Positions 26,369 through 35,519 are shown, numbered from the stretch's first letter. The stretch is DNA of 64,000 nucleotides from Vibrio amylolyticus (GCF_023145695.1 NZ_JAJHVV010000007.1:1-64000), one strand, 5' to 3'. The notes: generated by a model from the letters alone, not told the origin. Translations and numbers: made by a program.

Positions 26369-27086
26369 AAATGGACAGCACCGATGGGTAGTGTTTGCTC
26401 GAGACCCAGAGAAACCTGAAAAAATCGTCGATACCAATCAATATATGATCGTAAACCGTGATCAAGCTATTTTGCTCGATCCTGGTGGTATAGAACTGTT
26501 CTCCGCAATGCTTGGGTGTGTCGTTAAAGAGGTTCCTATTGAGCACATCGTTCACCTTTTCGCCTCACACCAAGATCCAGACATTATCTCTTCGCTCGGT
26601 TTATGGGATAAAGCGCTGCCCTCCGCAACGCTTCATACTCCTTGGTTGTGGGAGTCCTTTATTCGTCACTTTGGTATGGAGTCCATAACCTTTTCGGGGA
26701 TTGCTGATAGCGGCGGTAAAGTATTGCTATCCGGACAAGAAATTCAGTTTATTCCAGCCCACTACATGCACTCTTCTGGTAACTTTTCTGTCTATGATCC
26801 AGAAGCTAAGATTCTTATGTCAGGTGATGTGGGAGCGGCGTTGGACAAACCCGACGCACCATTTTTTGTTGAAAATTTTAGTGAACATATCCCAAAAATG
26901 GAGTATTTCCATAAACGATGGATGCCATCAAACCGAGCAAAACACGATTGGGTTGAGAGAGTCAGCCGCTTAGACATTGATATGATGTGTCCACAGCATG
27001 GCGGTATCTTTCGAGGAGATGATGTGAAGCGTTTTCTTGACTGGTTAGATGCGTTAGATGTGGGTATTGCCATCAACTCAAACTAA
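26346..27086 (+). CDS. ODP: flavodiiron-type metallo-beta-lactamase-fold oxygen/iron-binding protein
   Basis: The 246-residue protein is a stand-alone MBL-fold domain of flavodiiron type, without the flavodoxin domain. Candidate diiron ligands are His75, Asp77 and Asp79 (HQDPD), His139 or His142, Asp161 (MSGDVGA) and His218 (PQHGG). Such ODP proteins bind O2 at a diiron site and were shown in Treponema to work with chemoreceptors. Its ATG has AGGGTGAACT just upstream and overlaps the chemoreceptor-like gene by 23 nt, so the two are co-expressed. A terminator follows. Confidence 0.85.
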   Translation: MQSKVLYENGQHRWVVFARDPEKPEKIVDTNQYMIVNRDQAILLDPGGIELFSAMLGCVVKEVPIEHIVHLFASHQDPDIISSLGLWDKALPSATLHTPWLWESFIRHFGMESITFSGIADSGGKVLLSGQEIQFIPAHYMHSSGNFSVYDPEAKILMSGDVGAALDKPDAPFFVENFSEHIPKMEYFHKRWMPSNRAKHDWVERVSRLDIDMMCPQHGGIFRGDDVKRFLDWLDALDVGIAINSN

Positions 27087-27108
27087 CTCACTTAAATAAA
27101 GTGAATAC

Positions 27109-27138
27109 AAAAATGGCTCCCAGTTTAGGAGCCATTTT
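27109..27138. terminator. bidirectional terminator between the ODP operon and aroG
   Basis: The 11-bp stem AAAATGGCTCC/GGAGCCATTTT has a 7-nt loop, between convergent genes. A/T runs on both sides allow use from either strand. Confidence 0.88.
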
Positions 27139-27174
27139 ATTAGTTCGATATTAACTGAGCTTTACAGCTATCGA

Positions 27175-28227
27175 TTATGCTTCGCGACGTGCTTGAACTG
27201 CATCAGCAAGTTGACGCAGAACCTTTTCAGTATCTGCCCAACCGATACAAGCATCTGTTAAAGACTGACCGTAAGTTAGCTCAGCACCTTCAACTAAGTC
27301 TTGGCGACCTTCAACAAGGTGAGATTCAATCATGACACCGAAGATAGCATCTTCACCACCTGCGATTTGGTTTGCAACATCATCAGAAACAACCATTTGA
27401 CGTTGGTACTGTTTCGAGCTGTTAGCATGGCTGAAATCGATCATCACTTTCTTAGGCAGACCTGACGCTTCAAGTTCCTTCTTAATAGTACCTACGTGAT
27501 CAGCACTGAAGTTTGGCTCTTTACCACCGCGAAGAATGATGTGGCAGTCAGGGTTGCCTGTTGTTTCAATGATCGCTGAATGGCCATATTTAGTGACAGA
27601 TAAGAAGTGGTGTGACGCACTTGCTGAACGAATGGCATCAGTTGCTATCTTAATATTACCATCAGTACCATTTTTGAATCCGACAGGGCATGATAGGCCA
27701 GAAGAAAGTTCACGGTGAACCTGAGATTCAGTAGTACGCGCACCAATTGCACCCCAACTAATGAGATCGCCCACGTATTGTGGAGAGATCATATCTAGGA
27801 ATTCACTCGCTGTCGGCATACCTAGATCAGTCAAATCAAGTAGTAACTTACGAGCAGTACGTAAGCCGTCGTTGATTTTGAACGTGTCATTTAGGTACGG
27901 GTCGTTGATAAGCCCTTTCCACCCAACTGTTGTACGTGGTTTTTCGAAGTAAACACGCATGACAACTTCAAGGCGGTCACCAAGCTCATCACGCAGTACT
28001 TTCAGACGTTTACCGTATTCAATCGCAGCGACTGGATCGTGAATTGAACATGGGCCAACAATAACAAGCAGACGATCGTCTTTATCCTGAAGAATATTTG
28101 AAATCGCTTCACGTGATTGGAACGTAGTCGAAGAGGCTGTTTCAGTCGCTGGAAATTTTTCTAACACTGCTACGGGTGGTAATAGTTCTTTTACTTTATT
28201 AATTCTTACATCATCAGTCTGAAACAT
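27175..28227 (-). CDS. aroG: 3-deoxy-7-phosphoheptulonate (DAHP) synthase, AroG type
   Basis: This enzyme condenses phosphoenolpyruvate and erythrose-4-phosphate in the first step of aromatic amino acid synthesis. At 350 residues it has the same length as E. coli AroG and is collinear with it. Landmarks are the metal/substrate block VGPCSIHDP, MRVYFEKPRTTVGWKGLINDP, GARTTESQVHRE and DFSHANSSKQ. The N-terminal KVKELLPPVAVLEKFPAT corresponds to the regulatory extension of AroG/AroF enzymes. AroG is Phe-inhibited in E. coli, but the isoform specificity here is not proven. A TyrR-like box lies upstream. Confidence 0.93.
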   Translation of the reverse strand: MFQTDDVRINKVKELLPPVAVLEKFPATETASSTTFQSREAISNILQDKDDRLLVIVGPCSIHDPVAAIEYGKRLKVLRDELGDRLEVVMRVYFEKPRTTVGWKGLINDPYLNDTFKINDGLRTARKLLLDLTDLGMPTASEFLDMISPQYVGDLISWGAIGARTTESQVHRELSSGLSCPVGFKNGTDGNIKIATDAIRSASASHHFLSVTKYGHSAIIETTGNPDCHIILRGGKEPNFSADHVGTIKKELEASGLPKKVMIDFSHANSSKQYQRQMVVSDDVANQIAGGEDAIFGVMIESHLVEGRQDLVEGAELTYGQSLTDACIGWADTEKVLRQLADAVQARREA

Positions 28228-28372
28228 TGCTTACTACTTCCTATTTATCTACTTACCGAGCTCATATCTTTAAAATTCAATACTTATTACTCGATGAATC
28301 ATTTCCTGTTCCCTGTAACTTATCGACTAACGAACACAAGTTCAATCATTAATTTATCAAAAAGGCAATATT

Positions 28373-28417
28373 TGTAAGATTTTTACATAAACAATGAAAT
28401 GTAAACTTTTAATTACA
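28373..28417 (-). promoter_or_regulatory. candidate TyrR box(es) upstream of aroG
   Basis: TGTAAA-N6-ATTACA (28400-28417) differs from the TyrR consensus TGTAAA-N6-TTTACA at one position. A shorter related palindrome, TGTAAG-ATT-TTTACA, is at 28373-28387. They lie about 150-190 bp upstream of aroG, in a 382-bp intergenic region that otherwise shows only the terminator at 28424-28446. TyrR controls aroG in E. coli. Confidence 0.4.
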
Positions 28418-28423
28418 CACAAG

Positions 28424-28446
28424 AAGAGCCCGTGTTATGGGCTCTT
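28424..28446 (-). terminator. probable terminator of the cytochrome oxidase cluster
   Basis: The 8-bp stem AAGAGCCC/GGGCTCTT has a 7-nt loop. It lies about 165 nt past the ctaB stop on the minus strand. The T run is interrupted (CTTCTTGTG), so strength is uncertain. Confidence 0.55.
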
Positions 28447-28609
28447 TGTGATGACTCTAGAAGTTGAGTGAAAGGGAATTGACGAAAAAATCAGCGAATC
28501 CTTTCTTTTCTGATCAAAATGGTCAATTTATTACAATTACATAACAGGAAAATTCGGATTATGTTCACCTTAATCGTAACGTAACTTACTGACAAATATA
28601 GCGTAGAGG

Positions 28610-29572
28610 TTAAATTAAATAGTGGTCCAATAACAAGGCTGCAAACAAAAACATGAGATGATAAATGGAAAACTTGAAGGTTTGCATTGCTTGAGTTGAA
28701 TCATTCGTAACCTTTAGCTGCCATGCTGAATGTATGAATCCGGCACTTAAGACGAGAGAAACCGAAAGATAAATCATGCCACTCATCCCAACTAATACTG
28801 GCAACAAACACACAAGAGCAAGTAATACTGTATACAACAACACCGACGTTTTGGTGTATTCAACCCCATGTGTGACAGGCAACATTGGGATATCCGCTCG
28901 CGCGTAATCATCCTTACGATGTATTGCTAACGCCCAAAAGTGTGGAGGCGTCCAGATAAAAATAATCATGACGAGCAACCAAGCATTGGCATGCAGCTCA
29001 CCCGTTATCGCCGTCCAACCCAACAGCGGAGGCATTGCTCCCGCGATACCCGCTATAACGATGTTTTGCGGTGTCGCCCGTTTCAAATACAACGTGTAAA
29101 TAACCGCATACCCGATAAGGCTAGCAAACGTCAACCAAGCCGTTAAGCTATTTACCACAAAATACAACAGGGCAAACCCACTTATGCCTAAAGTTAACGC
29201 AAACGTAAATACGTGTAAGGCCTTGATTTCACCAGAGGGTAGCGGACGCTTATGTGTTCTCGCCATAATCCCGTCAATCCGTCTATCAATAAGGTGATTA
29301 AACGCAGCGGCAGAGCTCGCCATTAAGCCAATGCCGATTAAACCAAACAAGGTAGGCTGCCACGGTAGTACACCATTGGTTGATAAACACATACCAACAA
29401 CGGCCGTGAGTAACATCAAGGCAATGACTTTAGGCTTGGTTAACGTTAAATAGACTTTCCATTGTGAACGAAGGCTAGTATCACTCTCGATTCGTGTTTG
29501 GCTCTGAATCTCAGCTTGAATCGACTCTGATTGTATAGAGTCCGCTTCGATAGATAGATGTGATTTAATCAT
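28610..29572 (-). CDS. ctaB: protohaem IX farnesyltransferase (haem O synthase)
   Basis: CtaB/CyoE transfers a farnesyl group to haem B, making haem O, the precursor of haem A. The 320-residue protein has about nine membrane segments after a cytoplasmic N-terminus. The prenyltransferase motifs are intact: [20 protein letters not shown] (Asp-rich loop) and [13 protein letters not shown]. The length is a little above usual because of an N-terminal extension of about 35 polar residues. It overlaps ctaA by 4 nt (ATGA), so the two haem A enzymes are made together. Confidence 0.95.
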   Translation of the reverse strand: MIKSHLSIEADSIQSESIQAEIQSQTRIESDTSLRSQWKVYLTLTKPKVIALMLLTAVVGMCLSTNGVLPWQPTLFGLIGIGLMASSAAAFNHLIDRRIDGIMARTHKRPLPSGEIKALHVFTFALTLGISGFALLYFVVNSLTAWLTFASLIGYAVIYTLYLKRATPQNIVIAGIAGAMPPLLGWTAITGELHANAWLLVMIIFIWTPPHFWALAIHRKDDYARADIPMLPVTHGVEYTKTSVLLYTVLLALVCLLPVLVGMSGMIYLSVSLVLSAGFIHSAWQLKVTNDSTQAMQTFKFSIYHLMFLFAALLLDHYLI

Positions 29573-30582
29573 TGAGTGCTCTCCTTGCCTAACGCAATTT
29601 CCTTATTGGGCTGCCAGAGTAAAAAGTTGGCGTGAAGTACGGTGATCAGCAACAGAGCCGCACCTAAATTATGGGCTACCGCAATCCCTAGCGGTAAATA
29701 AAACAGAACGTTACTAACTCCTAACGCAATCTGAAGCAGTAAAACAAACAGTAATCGCCAGCCAACACCATTGAGTTGAGGCTCGAAGCTCGAGATGCAT
29801 TGGTACGCTAGAGCCAAAACCGCAAGAGTAGCCACTATCGCACCAATACGATGTGAAACATGAATGGTCATTCTTGCATCGTAGTCTAAAACACCAAACT
29901 CGTAGTTGCTGTAGCCTGCTTGAAGAAAATCAAACGCAGCCGAAAAATTAAGCTGAGACATCCAATCCCCTTCACAAATGGGTAAACGACTGCACATCAG
30001 AGCCGCATAGTTGGAAGACGTCCAGCCACCAAGAATGACTTGAAATACCACAATAATAAAAGTCATAGCCGCAAGTGTTCGTATTGAGGAAGGAATCGAC
30101 AAATGGTCTATAGGCTCTCGTAAATGATTCAGCCGCCACGACATAATGGAAAGCCCAGCCAATATAGTAAACCCGCCAAGTAAATGCCCCATCACCACAA
30201 TGGGGAGAAGTTTTAGGGTTACTGTCCACATACCAAGAAGTGCTTGGAACACGGTCACTGCAGACAGTAAGATAGGAAGCGTTGGCTTCATCTTTTTCTG
30301 TTTAATACTCAACGCACTCACTGCAAAGATCAGTAACCCTAACGTTCCGGCTAAGTATCGATGAATCATCTCTAGCCACGCTTTTTTCGGTTCTACCGCT
30401 CTTTCTGGGAATGCTGCGTTCGCATTGGAAATCTCGTCACCACTTGGAACAATTAACTGCCCATAGCAACCTGGCCAATCTGGACACCCAAGCCCAGCAT
30501 CTGACAAACGCGTGTACACTCCCATCAAAATGACAAAAACGGTCAAAATCAAGGTAATCCGAACCAAAATGACTAGCTTCAT
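29569..30582 (-). CDS. ctaA: haem A synthase CtaA (COX15)
   Basis: CtaA oxidises the methyl group of haem O to a formyl group. The product has about eight TM segments with conserved His in [24 protein letters not shown] and VAHNLGAA, and the periplasmic [13 protein letters not shown] loop with paired Cys. I place the start at the ATG at 30582 ([13 protein letters not shown]), which has GGGAG 5 nt upstream. The frame reaches 30627, but those 15 residues have no ribosome binding site. Confidence 0.94.
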   Translation of the reverse strand: MKLVILVRITLILTVFVILMGVYTRLSDAGLGCPDWPGCYGQLIVPSGDEISNANAAFPERAVEPKKAWLEMIHRYLAGTLGLLIFAVSALSIKQKKMKPTLPILLSAVTVFQALLGMWTVTLKLLPIVVMGHLLGGFTILAGLSIMSWRLNHLREPIDHLSIPSSIRTLAAMTFIIVVFQVILGGWTSSNYAALMCSRLPICEGDWMSQLNFSAAFDFLQAGYSNYEFGVLDYDARMTIHVSHRIGAIVATLAVLALAYQCISSFEPQLNGVGWRLLFVLLLQIALGVSNVLFYLPLGIAVAHNLGAALLLITVLHANFLLWQPNKEIALGKESTQ

Positions 30583-30705
30583 ATACTCTCCCTGTAGTGA
30601 ATTTATGATGAAATGTTGATTCACCATTCCGTTTTCATCTCTACATATTCAACGCAATATCTTTAATTATCTCTAAACCAACTTATAAGCTCCGCGTAGC
30701 ATTGC

Positions 30706-31254
30706 TCATCCCACACGAGATAACTTCAACAGCTTTCTAAAGTCAGCAAGCAGCCCTTTGCTCTGACTCACCAACTCTTCTTCCTCTGACGCCTTCGGAT
30801 AGCGCATGACTAACTGCCCTAGTGGGTCAACAATCACATATTCAAAGCCGCTAACACGTTCTGAAAACGCACTCGATACTTCTATCGTTTGGTATTTAAG
30901 CCCAGAGACAGCTTGTGGATCACTTTTATCGGAGACAAATACAACAGGTTCTACTCGTGATTTTTCTTTGCCTAACGCTGCGTAGCTTTGACCGAGCAAA
31001 TGAAGCTGTTTTTGACAGAACGAATCACAAACTTCGGGAATCATGTACGCGAGTTGCCAACTGGTTTTATCAAGAGGATTGTCGACGCCTAATTGAGAGA
31101 ACGTCGTAGACGGCTCAATTAACAGCCCGCGGTTGGTGACACCTGATTCGTACCATTGATTAGACAAAATCAACTTGGCGCTTATCACTGGCATCGCAAA
31201 GACAAAAATCAACGACAGTAATAAAATCCGACCTCGCCAAACTGCATTCTTCAT
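30706..31254 (-). CDS. SCO-like membrane-anchored cytochrome oxidase assembly protein
   Basis: The 182-residue protein has an N-terminal signal anchor (about 8-26). Its thioredoxin-like periplasmic domain has Cys76 and Cys80 in EVCDSFC, a CxxxC spacing as in SCO copper chaperones, although overall similarity to SCO1 is low. A late TM segment is absent. It lies between surf1 and ctaA in the oxidase cluster, as do similar unnamed genes in other gammaproteobacteria. A role in CuA assembly or thiol reduction is inferred. Confidence 0.75.
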   Translation of the reverse strand: MKNAVWRGRILLLSLIFVFAMPVISAKLILSNQWYESGVTNRGLLIEPSTTFSQLGVDNPLDKTSWQLAYMIPEVCDSFCQKQLHLLGQSYAALGKEKSRVEPVVFVSDKSDPQAVSGLKYQTIEVSSAFSERVSGFEYVIVDPLGQLVMRYPKASEEEELVSQSKGLLADFRKLLKLSRVG

Positions 31255-31298
31255 ATCATATCCTTATGATTTAGCTCTTTAATTTTTAGTCTAGTTGC

Positions 31299-32027
31299 TT
31301 ATTCAACATTTGCCTTATCCTGAACAACTTTCAGTGCGCGAACTAAGACATAGACACATAAAACCCCAAACGCTAACGCCATCGAGAACCATTGAACTGC
31401 GTAGCCAAAATGCTTAGATGACAACATTGGCAAAGGCTGCCACGGTTGAGGATAAGGCCAACTTTCTTGCTTCGGTTGAAATACATAAGGCGCTAGTTCA
31501 AAGCCCAATTGCTCTGAAATCTCCGGGATATTTAGGTTTTGAATTCGAAATGGTGTCGTTGTCTCTAATCCAAGGTCAGTACTCAAAGGATTCGTCGATT
31601 TTTGATAAAGCCTTCCAATTAGATTTTGTTCCTTACTTAACCACTCAACATCAGGAAGCAAAGAGCGTTGCCTAGTGCCAGCGACGAAACCTCGCTCCAA
31701 TAAGAAAAATCGTTCAGCTCCATCCGTTACCACTTGATACGCAAGGTAGCCAACCTTTCCGTTATAAATTTGATTATCTAAGAGAAAAGTAACGTTTGAG
31801 ACTAGTGGTAAAGGGGAAATATAAGAACTGACATTCAGCCCGGTTAATGGCTCGTTTCTATGGCGTTCAAGTGCTAGCGGTAAAGGTAGCGGGGCTTGCT
31901 CTTCCCTGTGAGATAACATCAACTCAGTTTCCTGCTTCGCTTCACCACGAGACAACTGCCAAAAACCCAATTTGACCAAAAGCGAAAAAACAACCACAGT
32001 TAATAACAAGCCGAGCCAAAAACGCAT
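31299..32027 (-). CDS. SURF1-family cytochrome oxidase assembly protein
   Basis: SURF1 helps insert haem A into subunit I. The roughly 242-residue product has the usual topology: TM1 near the start (FWLGLLLTVVVFSLLVKLGF), then the WQLSRGEAKQ motif, a periplasmic domain with LLERGFVAGTRQR, and a C-terminal TM segment after HFGYAVQWFSMALAF. I chose the ATG at 32027, which leaves it clear of the divergent DUF2909 gene. Upstream in-frame starts at 32057, 32081 and 32108 exist, and that at 32081 has AGGA before it. Confidence 0.88.
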   Translation of the reverse strand: MRFWLGLLLTVVVFSLLVKLGFWQLSRGEAKQETELMLSHREEQAPLPLPLALERHRNEPLTGLNVSSYISPLPLVSNVTFLLDNQIYNGKVGYLAYQVVTDGAERFFLLERGFVAGTRQRSLLPDVEWLSKEQNLIGRLYQKSTNPLSTDLGLETTTPFRIQNLNIPEISEQLGFELAPYVFQPKQESWPYPQPWQPLPMLSSKHFGYAVQWFSMALAFGVLCVYVLVRALKVVQDKANVE

Positions 32028-32058
32028 TGATTTCAACAATATGCATATAGGAAACATA

Positions 32059-32286
32059 ATGGCGTTGATATTTAAAATCATACTGATCCTGCTATTGCTT
32101 TTTATCATTTTTAATTTAGCCAGAGCGCTAATAAAAATGGTTAAGGAGCCCTCTGAAGACCAAGAAAACAGGTCTTCAATGAGCCATTACCTTGGTCGTC
32201 GGGTGATGTTCTCCGCTTTCGTTGTTATCCTTTTGCTTATCGCCCTACTGACTGGCTTTATCGAGCCAAACAGCCGACCTTATTGA
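32059..32286 (+). CDS. DUF2909 small twin-TM protein, antisense within the cox cluster
   Basis: The 75-residue protein has two TM segments (about 3-20 and 48-68) linked by a polar loop, and matches the DUF2909 'twin transmembrane' family: IFKIILILLLLFIIFNLARAL, SMSHYLGRRVMFS and FIEPNSRPY. I use the ATG at 32059, with AGGAAA 4 nt before it; a longer frame from 31972 overlaps surf1. It is the only plus-strand gene inside the otherwise minus-strand oxidase cluster, a placement seen with this family elsewhere. Its role is unknown. Confidence 0.82.
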   Translation: MALIFKIILILLLLFIIFNLARALIKMVKEPSEDQENRSSMSHYLGRRVMFSAFVVILLLIALLTGFIEPNSRPY

Positions 32287-32341
32287 GCGCTAAACGAGGC
32301 TAACTCAGCTAGCGCTTAGTGTTTGCTAACGAGCGTGTGAT

Positions 32342-33226
32342 TTATAAAACATACACAAAGATGAACAAAGTCAGCCATACCACATCAACAAAGTGCCAAT
32401 ACCAACTACCGGCTTGAAAAGCGAAGTGCTCCTTAGGTGTAAAATGATCTTTTGCGATTCGGGCCAGTAACACCACTAGGAATGCCGTCCCTAAAAAGAC
32501 GTGTAAGCCATGAAAACCAGTAAGTAAAAAGAAAGTATTGCCATAGATGCCAGAAGAGAGTGTGAGCCCCATCTCTTGGTAAGCGTGGCTGTACTCTACC
32601 ATTTGGTAATATAAGAAAAAGCCGGCTAAGACAATGGTTATCTCTAACCACACAATCAGCGCCATACGCTTGTTTTTTTCTAAGCTGATGTGCGCCATGT
32701 GAAGCGTTATAGACGACAACAACAATAAGATTGTATTAAGCAGAGGGATACCTTGCCAAGGCATCGCTTCAGTTGTACTTCCATCGGGCGTGACTTCTAG
32801 AGGCCAAATAGCCTCAAACGCGGGCCACAAAACCTCATGAGTCATGAGGTTATTACCTGCTCCCCCGAGCCACGGTACCGACAGTATGCGAGCGTAGAAC
32901 AAAGCACCAAAGAAAGCCCCAAAAAACATCACTTCAGAGAAGATAAACCAACTCATACCTTGTCGAAACGAACGCGCAATTTGATCCGAATATAGCCCGG
33001 ACAAAGACTCATTAACCACACTGGTAAACCAACCCGCTAATATCGTCAGCAAAACCAAAAATCCAATGGTCAAAATCACGTTACCAAAAATACTTCCGGC
33101 ACCGCCCACGTGTAAGTTCTGCACAGTTACGCCTGCACCCACTGCAACCAGAAAGAGCGCTACCGCGGCAAGAATAGGCCAACTACTTTGTGCGGGAACG
33201 TAGTAATGTTGATGTTTCGAACTCAT
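32342..33226 (-). CDS. ctaE: cytochrome c oxidase subunit III
   Basis: The 294-residue protein has the seven-helix subunit III plan. Landmarks are YYVPAQSSWP at the N-terminus, FIFSEVMFFGAFFGALF, LTGFHGLHVFLGTAFL and the final WYWHFVDVVWLTLFIFVYV. The extended loop between helices 3 and 4 is usual for the bacterial aa3/caa3 class. Subunit III stabilises the D-pathway of subunit I. Its start overlaps the ctaG stop by 4 nt. Confidence 0.96.
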   Translation of the reverse strand: MSSKHQHYYVPAQSSWPILAAVALFLVAVGAGVTVQNLHVGGAGSIFGNVILTIGFLVLLTILAGWFTSVVNESLSGLYSDQIARSFRQGMSWFIFSEVMFFGAFFGALFYARILSVPWLGGAGNNLMTHEVLWPAFEAIWPLEVTPDGSTTEAMPWQGIPLLNTILLLLSSITLHMAHISLEKNKRMALIVWLEITIVLAGFFLYYQMVEYSHAYQEMGLTLSSGIYGNTFFLLTGFHGLHVFLGTAFLVVLLARIAKDHFTPKEHFAFQAGSWYWHFVDVVWLTLFIFVYVL

Positions 33227-33864
33227 GGTTTGCTCCTTGCAATACTTGACTCATTCGCCTGCATGGCCAAGTCTTCTCCGTCTAGTTCATTCGCGCCTTT
33301 CCCTTCTTCGGTAATGTTGTACAAAGAATAAGAGAGTGTAAGAGTATGAATAGATTCAGGGATGTCTGGTTCAATGTAAAAAATGAGTGGCATTTCAGCT
33401 TGAGCGTTTCCATCTAACGGCTGTTGGTTAAAGCAGAAACACTCAATTTTGTTAAAGTAACTCGCCCCTAAGCCAGGCGATACCGATGGAACGGCCTGCC
33501 CAATTAATGCTGTATCGGATTCATTAGAAGCGATGTAAGTGGTTTGAATGACTTGTCCTGGGTGTACGTCCATCACTCGTTTTTCAGGAGTGAATTTCCA
33601 CGGCATGCCTTTATTAATATGCGCCATAAACTCAACTCGAACTGTTCTAGATGTGTCAGGCACCATGCCTTGTGGTTGCACGGCCGATACGGTGTTGGTC
33701 TTGCCATTGATACCTAACGCATCACACATAATGTCGTAGATAGGTACCAACGCAAACCCAAAGCCAAACATCGCCACCGTCGCTGCTAGCAGCTTTAACG
33801 TCAGTTTTTTATGAGGCCGATTCTTGCTTTGACTTGGCTCATCCGGTTGATTTTCTTTCGCCAT
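33223..33864 (-). CDS. ctaG: Cox11/CtaG copper chaperone
   Basis: CtaG delivers copper to the CuB centre of subunit I. The 213-residue protein has one N-terminal TM segment (about 24-43) and a periplasmic beta domain. The copper-binding motif is CFCFNQQPL (Cys pair), preceded by YFNKIE. The length and topology are normal for the family. It lies 11 nt after ctaD and overlaps ctaE by 4 nt. Confidence 0.96.
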   Translation of the reverse strand: MAKENQPDEPSQSKNRPHKKLTLKLLAATVAMFGFGFALVPIYDIMCDALGINGKTNTVSAVQPQGMVPDTSRTVRVEFMAHINKGMPWKFTPEKRVMDVHPGQVIQTTYIASNESDTALIGQAVPSVSPGLGASYFNKIECFCFNQQPLDGNAQAEMPLIFYIEPDIPESIHTLTLSYSLYNITEEGKGANELDGEDLAMQANESSIARSKP

Positions 33865-33875
33865 ATCAAAGCTCC

Positions 33876-35519
33876 CTAGTCAACTTTCGGTGGCGTAGAG
33901 AACGTGTGGTAAGGCGCAGGGCTTGGAACATCCCACTCTAACCCTTCAGCTCGTTCCCAAGGTTTCGACGGTGCTTCTTTTCCACCTCGAATACACTTGA
34001 TAACAACCCAGACAAAAATCAGTTGAGATAACCCAAAGATGAAACCACCAATCGACACAATTTGGTTCACATCCGCAAATTGAATCGCGTAATCAGGAAT
34101 TCGTCTTGGCATACCCGCTAACCCTAAAAAGTGCATAGGGAAGAAGAGTATGTTGACCGAAATAACAGAGCACCAAAAATGGAGTTGCCCAAGTTTTTCG
34201 TCGTACATATGCCCCGTCCACTTAGGTAGCCAATAGTAGGCTGCGGCCATAATCGAGAATATCGCTCCCGATACCAAGACATAGTGGAAATGCGCGACAA
34301 CAAAATAGGTGTCGTGATACTGGAAATCCGCGGGGGCTATAGCAAGCATCAACCCTGAAAAGCCACCAATAGTAAACAAAACAATAAAGGCAATTGAGAA
34401 CAACATCGGTGTTTCAAAGGTAAGGGCCCCCTGCCACATGGTGGCTACCCAGTTAAAGACTTTCACCCCCGTGGGGACAGCGATCAACATGGTGCAATAC
34501 ATAAAGAAGAGCTCAGCAAACACTGGCATCCCTGTAGTAAACATATGGTGAGCCCATACAAGGAACGACAACAGTGCGATACTACATGTCGCGTATACCA
34601 TAGAGTGGTAACCGAACAACTTCTTACCGCTAAATGCAGGCAAGATAGCCGACACCACACCAAACGATGGCAAGATCATGATGTACACTTCGGGGTGTCC
34701 AAAGAACCAGAAAATATGCTGGAACATTACGGGGTCTCCCCCACCCGCCGCATCAAAGAAGCTGGTTCCAAAGTATTTATCGGTCAAGATCATCGTGACC
34801 GCGCCCGCGAGAACGGGCATCACCGCTATGAGCAAGAATGCGGTTATTAACCATGTCCAAACGAATAATGGCATTTTAAACCACGTCATACCCGGTGCTC
34901 GCATATTCACAATAGTGACAATCACGTTGATCGCACCCATGATCGAGCTTATCCCCATTATATGGACAGAGAACACAAACAGTGCCGTGCTATCTGGCCC
35001 ATAAGTGGTTGAGAGTGGCGCATAAAAGGTCCAACCAAAGTTAGGTCCGCCGCCTTCAGTAAATAGGGATGCGATCAAGATTAAAAAAGCAAAAGGAAGA
35101 ATCCAAAAGCTCAGGTTATTCATTCTTGGCAATGCCATATCTGGCGCACCAATCATTAATGGGATCATCCAGTTAGCTAAACCAGTAAAGGCTGGCATAA
35201 CCGCACCAAACACCATGATAAGCCCGTGAACCGTAGTCATTTGATTGAAGAAGTCCGGCTCAACAAGTTGCAACCCTGGTTGAAACAGTTCAGCACGAAT
35301 CACCATCGCCATCGCGCCGCCAGTAAAGAACATGATCAAGCTAAACCAAAGGTATAGCGTCCCGATGTCTTTATGGTTGGTTGAATATAGCCAGCGTCCA
35401 ATACCGGAAGGCGCATGATGATGATCATGATCTGCGCCATGATCCGAGCCATGAGCGCTACCCAAATCTGCTTCAGATGCTTGAGCTGATTTTATTTCAC
35501 TCTCTATAGACTTTTTCAT
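33876..35519 (-). CDS. ctaD: cytochrome c oxidase subunit I
   Basis: The 547-residue catalytic subunit has 12 TM helices. Key residues are visible: the His-Tyr cross-link and D-channel Glu in FFGHPEVYIMILPSFG (A1-type), the CuB histidines in VWAHHMFTTG, and the haem a/a3 histidines in HDTYFVVAHFHYVL. A His-rich stretch of about 15 residues near the N-terminus (GSDHGADHDHHHAP) is unusual and may bind metal. It overlaps ctaC by 4 nt. With ctaA and ctaB in the cluster it should carry haem A. Confidence 0.97.
   Translation of the reverse strand: MKKSIESEIKSAQASEADLGSAHGSDHGADHDHHHAPSGIGRWLYSTNHKDIGTLYLWFSLIMFFTGGAMAMVIRAELFQPGLQLVEPDFFNQMTTVHGLIMVFGAVMPAFTGLANWMIPLMIGAPDMALPRMNNLSFWILPFAFLILIASLFTEGGGPNFGWTFYAPLSTTYGPDSTALFVFSVHIMGISSIMGAINVIVTIVNMRAPGMTWFKMPLFVWTWLITAFLLIAVMPVLAGAVTMILTDKYFGTSFFDAAGGGDPVMFQHIFWFFGHPEVYIMILPSFGVVSAILPAFSGKKLFGYHSMVYATCSIALLSFLVWAHHMFTTGMPVFAELFFMYCTMLIAVPTGVKVFNWVATMWQGALTFETPMLFSIAFIVLFTIGGFSGLMLAIAPADFQYHDTYFVVAHFHYVLVSGAIFSIMAAAYYWLPKWTGHMYDEKLGQLHFWCSVISVNILFFPMHFLGLAGMPRRIPDYAIQFADVNQIVSIGGFIFGLSQLIFVWVVIKCIRGGKEAPSKPWERAEGLEWDVPSPAPYHTFSTPPKVD

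Noticed and set aside
32286..32316. AGCGCTA/TAGCGCT inverted repeat after the DUF2909 gene
   Set aside because: Seven-bp arms without a T run; too weak to call a terminator.
34545..35004. Two overlapping plus-strand ORFs of about 100 codons inside ctaD
   Set aside because: They lie antisense to conserved oxidase helices and have improbable composition.
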